From NCBI GenBank assembly GCA_963768185.1, contig CAVYGS010000004.1, positions 124,001 to 188,000 of the forward strand: a DNA stretch of 64,000 nucleotides, in the 5' to 3' direction. Below the pieces are notes generated by a model. The model did not search any database. It was not told the DNA's origin and saw only the letters and a list, made by a program, of their open reading frames with translations. This DNA comes from Palsa-461 sp963768185. Its GTDB lineage: Bacteria; Actinomycetota; Acidimicrobiia; Acidimicrobiales; RAAP-2. Within the stretch, counting starts at the first letter, position 1. The number at the start of each line of letters is the position of its first letter. Made by a program: the position numbers and the translations under genes. Shown here in pieces: positions 1 through 7,242 of the stretch.

Positions 1-717
1 TCGGCCCTCGACGGCGCCGGCCTGCCCGGCAAGCTCGCCGACTGCTCGTCACGCGATCCGCGCGAGTGCGAGCTGCTCATTGTCGAGGGCAACTCGGCAG
101 GCGGCTCGGCCAAGGACGCCCGAGACCCGCGGACCCAGGCCGTGCTCCCGATCAGGGGAAAGATCCTCAACGTCGAGCGGGCCCGGATCGACAAGATGCT
201 GAAGAACGAGCAGGTTCAAGCCCTGATCGCGGCGGTGGGAGCGGGCCTGGCCGAGGACTTCGACGTCGCCAAGATCCGCTACCACAAGGTGATCATCCTG
301 GCCGACGCCGATGTCGACGGCTCCCACATTCGTACCTTGTTGCTCACATTCTTCTTCCGTCAGATGCGCGCGCTGGTCGAAGGCGGCTTCGTCTACGTGG
401 CCCAGCCCCCCCTCTACTCCACGCTCGTCGGCAAGGAGAAGCTCTATCTGCGCGACGACACGGCGAAGGAAACCTTCCTGGCCGAGAACCCAAACCACAA
501 GGCGGACTTCCAGCGCCTGAAGGGATTGGGAGAGATGAACTTCGACGAGCTGAAGGAGACCACGATCGACCCGACGAAGCGGTCACTGCTTCAGATCAAC
601 GTCGAGCAGGCAGCGTTGGCCGACGAGGTGTGCGCCATCCTGATGGGCGACGACGTCGAGCAGCGGCGCCATTTCATCCAGACGAATGCGAAGGACGCGC
701 GCTTCCTCGACATCTGA
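1..717 (+). CDS. gyrB: DNA gyrase subunit B, C-terminal part (5' truncated by window edge)
   Basis: ATP-dependent type II topoisomerase subunit that, with GyrA, introduces negative supercoils. The window opens inside the gene, in frame 1. The visible 238 residues cover the TOPRIM domain and the tail. The TOPRIM acidic motif reads EGNSAGGSAK (codons from base 85), where the family norm is EGDSAGG, and the metal-binding motif DADVDGSHIRT is intact. PIRGKILNVE and the C-terminal KGLGEMN-type segment also match GyrB. It ends with TGA at 715-717, 13 bases before gyrA, so the two are cotranscribed. The Asn at 91-93 sits where quinolone-resistance changes occur in other bacteria. Confidence 0.97.
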   Translation, partial: SALDGAGLPGKLADCSSRDPRECELLIVEGNSAGGSAKDARDPRTQAVLPIRGKILNVERARIDKMLKNEQVQALIAAVGAGLAEDFDVAKIRYHKVIILADADVDGSHIRTLLLTFFFRQMRALVEGGFVYVAQPPLYSTLVGKEKLYLRDDTAKETFLAENPNHKADFQRLKGLGEMNFDELKETTIDPTKRSLLQINVEQAALADEVCAILMGDDVEQRRHFIQTNAKDARFLDI

Positions 718-730
718 GGTCTTCTGCACC

Positions 731-3247
731 ATGCCGCCCCGAAAGTCCACCTCCAGAGCAAAAGCCCCCGCTAAGGGTTCGGCCAACGGGCAGAGCGCGA
801 ACGGACACGCAGACGTCGAGACGGTGCTCGGCTTCATCGAGCCCATTGAGATCCAAGAGGAGATGGAGCGCTCGTTCATCGAGTACTCCATGTCGGTCAT
901 CGTTTCCCGGGCGCTGCCCGACGTGCGGGACGGCCTGAAGCCGGTCCATCGCCGGATCCTCTACTCGATGTTCGACCAGGGGCTCCGGCCGGACCGCCCA
1001 CATGTCAAGTGCGCGGAAGTCGTCGGCCGGGTGATGGGCACGTACCACCCGCACGGCGACCTCGCAATTTACGACGCGTTGGTGCGGATGGTGCAGGACT
1101 TCAGCATGCGCTTGCCGCTCATCGATGGCCACGGCAACTTCGGGGGCACCGGGCCCGACGAGGGTCCGGCCGCCATGCGCTACACCGAGTGCCGGCTGGA
1201 CGCGATCTCGCTCGAGTTGATGGCGGGGATCGACGAGGAGACCGTCGACTTCGTCCCGAACTACTCGAACTCGGCCGAGGAGCCCGTCGTGCTCCCGGCA
1301 CGGTTCCCCAACTTGCTCGTCAACGGCTCCACCGGCATCGCGGTCGGCATGGCGACGAACATCCCGCCTCACAACCTGGGTGAGGTGATCGACGCGACCA
1401 TGCACGTGATCGACCACCCCGACGCGACTCCCGACGACCTCATGAACTTCGTGAAGGGTCCGGATTTCCCGACCGGGGCCCTGATTCTCGGCCGTCAGGG
1501 CATCATCGACGCCTGCCGGACCGGACGCGGCTCGATCCGGATGCGCGCCGTGGCCGAGATCGAGGAGAACCGCGGCGCCACGAGCATCGTCGTGACCGAG
1601 ATGCCCTACCAAACCTCGGTCGAGGTGGTGGAGCAGAAGATCCACGACCTGGTGCGCTCGGGTGACCTCGATGGGATCGCCGAGGTCCAGAACGACTCGG
1701 CGGCCCGCAAGCCCCGACTCGTCATCAGGCTCAAGCGCGACGCCAACGCCAACGTCGTGCTCAACAAGCTCTACAAGCACACGCCCCTGCAGACCACGTT
1801 CGGCGTGAACACACTGGCCCTCGTCGACGGGGTGCCCCGCACCCTCAACTTGGCCCAGGTCCTTCACCACTACGTGGTTCACCAGGTCGAGGTGATCACG
1901 CGGCGCTCCGAGTACCAGCTGCGCAAAGCCCGTGACCGGGCCCACATCGTCGAGGGGCTCCTCAAGGCGATCGACATGCTCGACGCGGTCATTGCCGCGA
2001 TCCGAGCCTCGGCCGACCGCGGCGAAGCGCGCGCCTCACTCATGGCCGAGCCGTTCTCCTTCAGCGAGGAGCAGGCCAACCACATCTTGGACATGCAGCT
2101 CGGCCGCCTGACCCGCCTCGGGCGCACCGAGCTCGAAGAGGAGATGGCCAAGCTGCGTCAGACCATCGCCGAGCTCGAGGCGATCCTCTCCGACGACGCC
2201 AAGCTGCGGGGCGTGATCAAGACCGAGCTGGCCGAAGTCCGCGAGAAGTTCGCGGACGAGCGTCGCAGCGTCATCACGCACGACCCAGGCGAGATGGCGA
2301 TGGAGGACCTGATCAACGACCAAGAGATCGTGGTCACGATGACGGCGGCCGGCTACGTGAAGGCGGTGTCGGCGACGGCGTTCCGGACCCAGGGTCGTGG
2401 CGGACGTGGCATCCAGGGTGCGCGGCTCAAAGAGGAGGATCTCGTCACCCACGTGGTCCACACGACCTCGCACGCGTACCTGCTGCTGTTCTCCGATCGT
2501 GGCCGGGTCTACCGCCTGCGCGGGCACGAGATCCCGACCAAGGAGCGCACGGCGCGGGGGACCGCCCTCGTCAACCTGCTACCCCTCGAAACCGGCGAGA
2601 CGATCCGCGCCATCGTGCAGACACGGGACTTCCCGGCCGACCACTACCTGATGTTCGCCACCGTCCAGGGCCAGGTGAAGAAGACCGCGTTCAGCGAGTA
2701 TGACAAGTCACGCCGAGAGGGCTTCATCGCCATCAGCCTGCGGGCCGGCGACAGCCTCGTGCGGGTGATCGAGACCGGTGGGAACGACGACATCTTCGTG
2801 GTGACCCGACAAGGGATGACCATCCGGTTCACCGAGGCCGACGTGCGACCGATGGGCCGCGACGCTGCCGGCGTGCGGGGCATCCGGCTGCGCGAGGGCG
2901 ACGAGGTGGTCTCCTGCGACGTGGCGCAGGACGACATGGACATCTTGATGGTGACCGACGCCGGCTACGGCAAGCGGACCAAGCTCGACCGGTTCCACGC
3001 GCAGACGCGCGGCGGCCAAGGGGTCCGGGGAATCAGGCTGACCGCCCGCCGGGGTGCGGTCGTCGCAGCGTTCATGGTCCCCTTCGAGGGTGACATCCTC
3101 CTCGTGTCCTCGGGCGGGGTCACGATCAGGACCTCGGTGCGCGAGATCGCCTCCCAGGGCCGCGATGCGACCGGCGTGCGGGTCATGAATCTGGACGAAG
3201 GCCAGGCGGTGGCCGCCGTGGCCCCGGTGCTCCCCGAGCAGGACTAG
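731..3247 (+). CDS. gyrA: DNA gyrase subunit A
   Basis: DNA-cleaving and rejoining subunit of gyrase, 838 residues. ATG 731 is chosen because GAGGTC lies about 9 bases upstream; an earlier in-frame start at 686 would overlap gyrB. After a basic, low-complexity N-terminal tail, the winged-helix domain follows, with the catalytic tyrosine in MRYTECRL (Tyr151). The QRDR reads HGDLAIYDALVRM, so Leu111 occupies the position of E. coli Ser83. A GyrA box (QGRGGRG, about residues 554-560) starts the C-terminal pinwheel domain, whose repeats run to the end. Length is normal for the family. The 3' end is 19 bases from a convergent gene. Confidence 0.97.
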   Translation: MPPRKSTSRAKAPAKGSANGQSANGHADVETVLGFIEPIEIQEEMERSFIEYSMSVIVSRALPDVRDGLKPVHRRILYSMFDQGLRPDRPHVKCAEVVGRVMGTYHPHGDLAIYDALVRMVQDFSMRLPLIDGHGNFGGTGPDEGPAAMRYTECRLDAISLELMAGIDEETVDFVPNYSNSAEEPVVLPARFPNLLVNGSTGIAVGMATNIPPHNLGEVIDATMHVIDHPDATPDDLMNFVKGPDFPTGALILGRQGIIDACRTGRGSIRMRAVAEIEENRGATSIVVTEMPYQTSVEVVEQKIHDLVRSGDLDGIAEVQNDSAARKPRLVIRLKRDANANVVLNKLYKHTPLQTTFGVNTLALVDGVPRTLNLAQVLHHYVVHQVEVITRRSEYQLRKARDRAHIVEGLLKAIDMLDAVIAAIRASADRGEARASLMAEPFSFSEEQANHILDMQLGRLTRLGRTELEEEMAKLRQTIAELEAILSDDAKLRGVIKTELAEVREKFADERRSVITHDPGEMAMEDLINDQEIVVTMTAAGYVKAVSATAFRTQGRGGRGIQGARLKEEDLVTHVVHTTSHAYLLLFSDRGRVYRLRGHEIPTKERTARGTALVNLLPLETGETIRAIVQTRDFPADHYLMFATVQGQVKKTAFSEYDKSRREGFIAISLRAGDSLVRVIETGGNDDIFVVTRQGMTIRFTEADVRPMGRDAAGVRGIRLREGDEVVSCDVAQDDMDILMVTDAGYGKRTKLDRFHAQTRGGQGVRGIRLTARRGAVVAAFMVPFEGDILLVSSGGVTIRTSVREIASQGRDATGVRVMNLDEGQAVAAVAPVLPEQD

Positions 3248-3266
3248 GGATGCGGGCGGCGCCGCG

Positions 3267-4343
3267 CTAACTGGTCGTGAAGGTCATCGTGAACGGGGCC
3301 CCCGGAGGCACGTAGGTCCCGATCACTTGCCGGCCTACCTGGATCGCCATGCGAGCCGCGGTTGAGCCGATGATGACGGTCAGTTGATGGTTGGCGTGCA
3401 CCGTCTCTGACTGGCCGCTCTTCACGATCCCCTCGAAGTCGGGATTGGTGCTGAGGGGCCCGCTGGCTTTGACCCAGGTGTCGCCACCGCTCGCGCTGAC
3501 CTTGACCGTGAACAACGGCGCGTCGACCGAGAAGGTTGCTTGTGAGTTGTTCGCGGACACGAGGGTCATCTTCGGTTTCGGTGCAACGGTCGTCGGCGTC
3601 GAGGAATGAGTGGTCGATCCCGCCACGGCGGCCGTCTGTGCCGCACCGGTCCCCGTGCTCGTGTAGGGGACGTGGAGATCGGCGAGCCACTGCGGGCGGA
3701 CGCGGTTGATGACCAACCACGCGGTGCCGACCGCGACGAGGATCGTGACAATCACCACGAGCCCGCGGATGAGCGGGACGAGCAGTCCGTCTGGACCACC
3801 GCGCTTGATTGCTGGTGTGCGGCCGGTGTCGGCCATCACCATCGGGACTGGCGCGGTCGAGTCATGCCGGCCTTCGAAGACGCGCGGCAGACCGAGCGCC
3901 GAGGTGGGAATGCCGGCGGTCTCGGGCAACGACACCGGCACCACGCGCGTCGCGATGTCGTCGGCCACCTGCGCCCCGACCAGGGTGCCGACCGCGGTAT
4001 CGGCCGTGACCGACGCGCCGTTGGGCGTCACCATGGCCGGGGGGGCGGCAGCCGGCCAGTGCTCGACCATGGTCATCACGAACTGGTCGCCGGGGAGGTT
4101 CAAGAACGCGGCGTAACGACTCAACGCCTTCAAGATCGCGACGCGGTCCGGGAGGCGGTCAACGGTGCCGGACTCGAGGTCGTGAAGCAGGTCGAGCGGG
4201 ATCGAGGTCTGCTGGCTCACGGCGAACAGCTCGAGGCCACGGGCGGCACACGCGTGACGCAACACGCTGGCGAGCTCGGGAACGGACGCGGGCCGGGGCT
4301 GGGTTGCCATGCGACGGGTCGACCCGTCACGGTGCAGGATCAC
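3267..4343 (-). CDS. RodZ-like membrane protein: N-terminal HTH, one TM segment, C-terminal DUF4115-like domain
   Basis: About 358 residues. The N-terminal part has a cro/RodZ-type helix-turn-helix (ELASVLRHACAARGLELFAV, then an SIPLDLLHDLESG segment). A linker follows, then a single membrane helix (LLVPLIRGLVVIVTILVAVG) and a C-terminal beta-rich domain ending GTYVPPGAPFTMTF, like DUF4115. RodZ proteins connect MreB to the cell-wall elongation machinery; that role is inferred from architecture only. I take GTG 4343 because GAGG lies 7 bases before it. ATG 4310 is a plausible shorter start and TTG 4424 a longer one. Convergent with gyrA. Confidence 0.75.
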   Translation of the reverse strand: MILHRDGSTRRMATQPRPASVPELASVLRHACAARGLELFAVSQQTSIPLDLLHDLESGTVDRLPDRVAILKALSRYAAFLNLPGDQFVMTMVEHWPAAAPPAMVTPNGASVTADTAVGTLVGAQVADDIATRVVPVSLPETAGIPTSALGLPRVFEGRHDSTAPVPMVMADTGRTPAIKRGGPDGLLVPLIRGLVVIVTILVAVGTAWLVINRVRPQWLADLHVPYTSTGTGAAQTAAVAGSTTHSSTPTTVAPKPKMTLVSANNSQATFSVDAPLFTVKVSASGGDTWVKASGPLSTNPDFEGIVKSGQSETVHANHQLTVIIGSTAARMAIQVGRQVIGTYVPPGAPFTMTFTTS

Positions 4344-4403
4344 CCGGTCACCTCGTTGTCCCAGCCTGTCGTCGTCCGACGGTGCCGACAGCGTACCTGG
4401 TGA

Positions 4404-4438
4404 CGGGCCATTTCGGCCGCTCAAGGCCCGAGTTTTTT
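4404..4438 (+). terminator. Rho-independent terminator-like hairpin plus T tract, reading rightward
   Basis: CGGGCC (4404-4409) and GGCCCG (4425-4430) form a stem with a GC-rich loop, followed by AGTTTTTT. The polarity stops plus-strand transcripts, yet both flanking genes are on the minus strand. It would therefore catch read-through from gyrBA running antisense to the RodZ-like gene. Confidence 0.55.
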
Positions 4439-4467
4439 GCGCGCGGCGCGGGCGACGCCGGGCCGTT

Positions 4468-5283
4468 TCAGCCCGGGCGACAGAGCACCTCGCCGTGGAT
4501 CATGGCGAACCAACCGTCTGCCGCCTCGGCCCAGCGCAACCAGCCCACCCCGATTGCGTCGAGCGTGCTGCGCTCGGCCAGGCCGAGCTCGATGATCCGC
4601 TCGGCGAGGACGCTCACCGTGATGCGCTCCGCCCAGGTCTCGGCCCACCATCGGCGGTCCTCGGGCGTCGAGAAGCACCACGAGGAGGCCGACGCGGTGA
4701 CATCGGTGAATCCCGCGCTCAGCGCCCAAGAGACGAGGCGCCGCCCGGCGTCGGGCTCCCCGCCGTTGGCCCGGGCCGTCCGGCAATAGAGGTCCAGCCA
4801 ACGGGCGATCTCGGGGGAGTCCGGATACCAGGTCATCGTGGCGTAGTCGCTGTCGCGCACGGCGACTAGGCCGCCGGGCCGGCACACCCGACGCATCTCG
4901 ACGAGCGCCGCCACCGGATCGTCGAGGTGTTGGAGCACCTGGTGCGCGTGCACGACGTCGAAGGCGCCGCCGTCGAACTCCATGGCGTAAACATCGCCCG
5001 CGCAGAACGACAGCCCGGGCACCCCACCGGCCAGCCCACGCGCGGCGGCAAGGGCGTCCTCGGAGCGGTCCATGCCGATGACGCTCCCCCGGGCGACTCT
5101 GGCCGCCAGGTCCGCGGTGATGGTGCCGGGGCCGCACCCCACGTCAAGGAGGGTCATCCCCGGCCCGAGGTGGGGGAGGAGGTACCCCGCCGAGTTCTCG
5201 GCGGTCCTCTGCCGGTGCGAGCGCAGCACGCTCTCGTGGTGTCCGTGGGTGTAGCGGGGCGTCGGGGGCGCGTCGTGGGCCAC
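4468..5283 (-). CDS. Class I SAM-dependent methyltransferase
   Basis: 271 residues. The Rossmann-fold SAM motif I is LLDVGCGPGTITADL near residue 46, followed by an acidic motif II (IGMDRSEDAL) and the loop VHAHQVLQHLDDPVAAL. These are typical of UbiE/Methyltransf_11/25 proteins that methylate small molecules. The substrate cannot be told. GTG 5283 begins 10 bases after the TAA of the upstream zinc-finger gene, and a GGAGGAG lies within that gene's last codons. The two form an operon driven by the tandem-operator promoter at 5675-5714. Confidence 0.85.
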   Translation of the reverse strand: MAHDAPPTPRYTHGHHESVLRSHRQRTAENSAGYLLPHLGPGMTLLDVGCGPGTITADLAARVARGSVIGMDRSEDALAAARGLAGGVPGLSFCAGDVYAMEFDGGAFDVVHAHQVLQHLDDPVAALVEMRRVCRPGGLVAVRDSDYATMTWYPDSPEIARWLDLYCRTARANGGEPDAGRRLVSWALSAGFTDVTASASSWCFSTPEDRRWWAETWAERITVSVLAERIIELGLAERSTLDAIGVGWLRWAEAADGWFAMIHGEVLCRPG

Positions 5284-5293
5284 GACCCCGTTC

Positions 5294-5659
5294 TTACTCC
5301 TCCCCGGAGAAGCGCTCCCACGCCGACTGGCGCGTCATCCCCAGGGTCTCGCCGATCTTGGCCCACGTCGCCCCGAGCTCACGCGCCCGGCGGACGCACT
5401 CGGTCAGGTTCCGCTCGACCTGGGCACCCGCCTTTGCGTAGGTAGGGAGGACCGTCAGCAGGTGCTCGAGGGTGAGGTCCTCCCCCCGCCAGGGAAGCTC
5501 TCGGCCAGGCCCCGCCTTCTCCTCGTCCAGGATCGTGGCGCAGAGCCCCACGCAGCAGTCGCAGATGTACACGCCGGGGCCGCCGATGAGCTTTTCGACC
5601 TCGGTGTTGGGCTTGGCGCAGAACGAGCAGCACGCGATGACGGCCTTCGTCTCAGCCAC
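5294..5659 (-). CDS. Small protein with ClpX-type C4 zinc finger and C-terminal HTH
   Basis: 121 residues. Cys11, Cys14, Cys33 and Cys36 have the exact C-x2-C-x18-C-x2-C spacing of the ClpX zinc-binding domain, with the typical surrounding sequence (SFCAKPNTEVEKLI, YICDCC). There is no AAA+ domain. The C-terminal segment (VRRARELGATWAKIGETLGM then TRQSAWERF) is a helix-turn-helix also found in the protein at 62502-63206. GTG 5659 has AAGGAGG 7 bases upstream. It is probably a small DNA-binding regulator. The paired palindromes just upstream suggest autoregulation, which is inference. First gene of an operon with the methyltransferase. Confidence 0.8.
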   Translation of the reverse strand: MAETKAVIACCSFCAKPNTEVEKLIGGPGVYICDCCVGLCATILDEEKAGPGRELPWRGEDLTLEHLLTVLPTYAKAGAQVERNLTECVRRARELGATWAKIGETLGMTRQSAWERFSGEE

Positions 5660-5674
5660 CGGCGACCTCCTTGG

Positions 5675-5714
5675 TGTCAGGGGTTACCTTACATCTGTCA
5701 GGTGTACCCTGACA
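5675..5714 (-). promoter_or_regulatory. Two tandem 19-bp palindromic operators overlapping a minus-strand promoter
   Basis: The minus strand reads TGTCAGG-GTACA-CCTGACA (5714-5696) and then TGTAAGG-TAACC-CCTGACA (5693-5675). The two centres are 21 bp apart, two helical turns. A -35-like TTGTCA (5715-5710) lies in the first palindrome and a -10-like TAAGGT (5691-5686) in the second, 18 bp apart. A dimer bound to both sites would shut the promoter of the zinc-finger/HTH gene, whose start is at 5659. Confidence 0.7.
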
Positions 5715-5877
5715 AGTAGAATCTCGAGAGAGATCTCGTCAAAGAGCGTTCTGTCGACGCCGTGGAGGGGAAAAATCACCGCCGTGGACGGTCGATCACA
5801 CGATGAGCGCAGCGACGCCGGGAGAAGCCGGGGGGTCTGGCCGCGAGGTGTCGGCCCGGTGGCGGCCGCGGACCCGG

Positions 5878-5961
5878 TGGGCGAGGGGGGACTTGAACCC
5901 CCACGTCCTTGCGGACACAGGAACCTGAATCCTGCGCGTCTGCCTATTCCGCCACTCGCCC
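5878..5961 (-). tRNA. tRNA-Leu, anticodon CAG
   Basis: 84 nt without an encoded CCA. The acceptor stem GGGCGAG/CTCGCCC pairs perfectly. The anticodon CAG is at 5927-5925 in a TTCAGGT loop. A long variable arm (TGTCCGCAAGGACG) marks it as a class II tRNA, and the T-arm is GGGGGTTCAAGTCCCCC. A tRNA-Leu beside fhaA is also found in M. tuberculosis, which supports conserved gene order. Confidence 0.96.
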
Positions 5962-6056
5962 GGAGCCGGTTCAGGCTAGTCAAGCGCCTTCACCGACTCC
6001 ACCCGATGACCAGGGACGGCGCGGGTCGCGCACCTCAGATTTCTGCCTGCTGCCGG

Positions 6057-6062
6057 TAGGAT
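6057..6062 (+). promoter_or_regulatory. -10 box TAGGAT for a leaderless fhaA transcript
   Basis: TAGGAT ends 10 bases before ATG 6073 and there is no well-placed ribosome-binding site. This favours ATG 6073 over ATG 6061, which lies inside the box. No clear -35 is seen. Confidence 0.45.
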
Positions 6063-6072
6063 GGCTCGGACC

Positions 6073-6729
6073 ATGGGACTCCAACAGTTCGAGGACCGAC
6101 TCGAGCGTCTTGTGGAAGGAACGTTGGCCAAGCCCTTCCGAAGCAACCTCCAACCGGTCGAGATCGGGCGCCGACTGACCAGGGAGATGGATCTGCACCG
6201 GCGCGTCGGCGTGCACGGGCTGATCGCACCGAACTCCTTCTCGGTCATGCTCGCTCGACCCGACGTCGAGCGCTTCTCGAACTTCCTCGATGCGCTGGTG
6301 CGCGAGCTGGCCGAGGCGGCCCGGGAGCACGCCCGCAACGAGCAGTACCAGTTCGTCGGCCCGATCGACGTCCAGATCCTGGAGGGCCCGAGGCTGCGGG
6401 CCGGCCGCTTCAGCGTGGCCGCCGAGGTGATCGAGGGTCCCGAAGGGATGGCGCCCGCCGAACTGGTGCTCCCGGGCGGGGGTCGGGTCCTGATCGAGTC
6501 CGAGCCGTTGGTCATCGGCCGGATGCCCGAATGCTCGGTCGTGCTGAGCGACCCCAACGTGAGCCGTCGGCACGCCGAGGTGCTCCGGGTGAACGAGGCG
6601 TTCATGGTCCGGGATCTCGGCTCGACCAACGGCACCAAGCTCAACGGGGCGCTCATCCGGGAGAGCTACCTCTCGACAGGCGACAACATCACCGTCGGTT
6701 CCACGACCCTCGTCTTCGAGATGTTGTGA
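6073..6729 (+). CDS. fhaA: FhaA-type protein (DUF3662 + FHA domain)
   Basis: 218 residues from ATG 6073 (MGLQQFEDRLERLVEG is the typical FhaA start). Residues 1 to about 110 form the DUF3662 domain and the rest a phosphothreonine-binding FHA domain with the signature VIGRMPECSVVLSDPNVSRR, H and DLGSTNGTKLNG. FhaA binds phosphorylated partners such as the MviN pseudokinase and controls peptidoglycan synthesis in mycobacteria; that function is taken from the family. The low-complexity middle region of mycobacterial FhaA is absent. It is first in the cluster with fhaB, pstP, pbpA and pknB. Confidence 0.92.
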   Translation: MGLQQFEDRLERLVEGTLAKPFRSNLQPVEIGRRLTREMDLHRRVGVHGLIAPNSFSVMLARPDVERFSNFLDALVRELAEAAREHARNEQYQFVGPIDVQILEGPRLRAGRFSVAAEVIEGPEGMAPAELVLPGGGRVLIESEPLVIGRMPECSVVLSDPNVSRRHAEVLRVNEAFMVRDLGSTNGTKLNGALIRESYLSTGDNITVGSTTLVFEML

Positions 6730-6742
6730 CGGTGCATCGCCC

Positions 6743-7240
6743 GTGCTCCTGCTAGGGACGAACTACTCGGCGATCATCCGACCGCTTCAGTGGCTGGTCG
6801 TGGTCTTGATCTTCCTCTTCTTCCTTCGTGTCGTGCGCGCCGTCTTCGTGGAGGTGCGCCCGGCCGGTCCCACCCGGGCCCAGCGCCGGGCCCAGCGCCG
6901 CGCGGTGGAGGAGGACCAGCGGCCGCTGCGCGAGACACGGACGCGCCGCCAACTGCGCCTCGAGATCATCGAACCCCGTGAGCGCGAGGGCACGATCTAC
7001 GATCTCGACGGCGAGGTCACCGTTGGTCGCTCCAACGGGTGCGGCATCCCGACGACGTACGACTCCTACAGCTCGACGGTGCACGCTCGCGTCTATCGCA
7101 GCGGCGGCCAGATCTGGGTGGAGGATCTGGGATCGACCAACGGGACGTTCGTGAACTCGGAGCGGATCTCCCAACCCTCCCGGCTCGCCCGCGGCGACCT
7201 GCTCCAGATCGGCGCCACCGTGTTCGAGGTCCGGAGGTGA
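6743..7240 (+). CDS. fhaB: FhaB/FipA-type membrane-anchored FHA protein
   Basis: 165 residues from GTG 6743. One N-terminal membrane helix (PLQWLVVVLIFLFFLRVV) is followed by a basic linker rich in RAQRR repeats. The C-terminal FHA domain carries VTVGRSNGCGI, the SSTVHARV segment and DLGSTNGTFVN. In actinobacteria this protein (FipA/CwsA-region FhaB) is a substrate of the PASTA kinase and recruits division proteins. Its stop codon overlaps the region where the phosphatase gene starts, so translation is likely coupled. Confidence 0.88.
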   Translation: MLLLGTNYSAIIRPLQWLVVVLIFLFFLRVVRAVFVEVRPAGPTRAQRRAQRRAVEEDQRPLRETRTRRQLRLEIIEPREREGTIYDLDGEVTVGRSNGCGIPTTYDSYSSTVHARVYRSGGQIWVEDLGSTNGTFVNSERISQPSRLARGDLLQIGATVFEVRR

Positions 7241-7242
7241 CG

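Noticed and set aside
674..1945. Long open frames opposite gyrA, and similar ones opposite pstP, pbpA, copA, acs and istA
   Set aside because: Codon-position shadows of highly conserved genes in GC-rich DNA.
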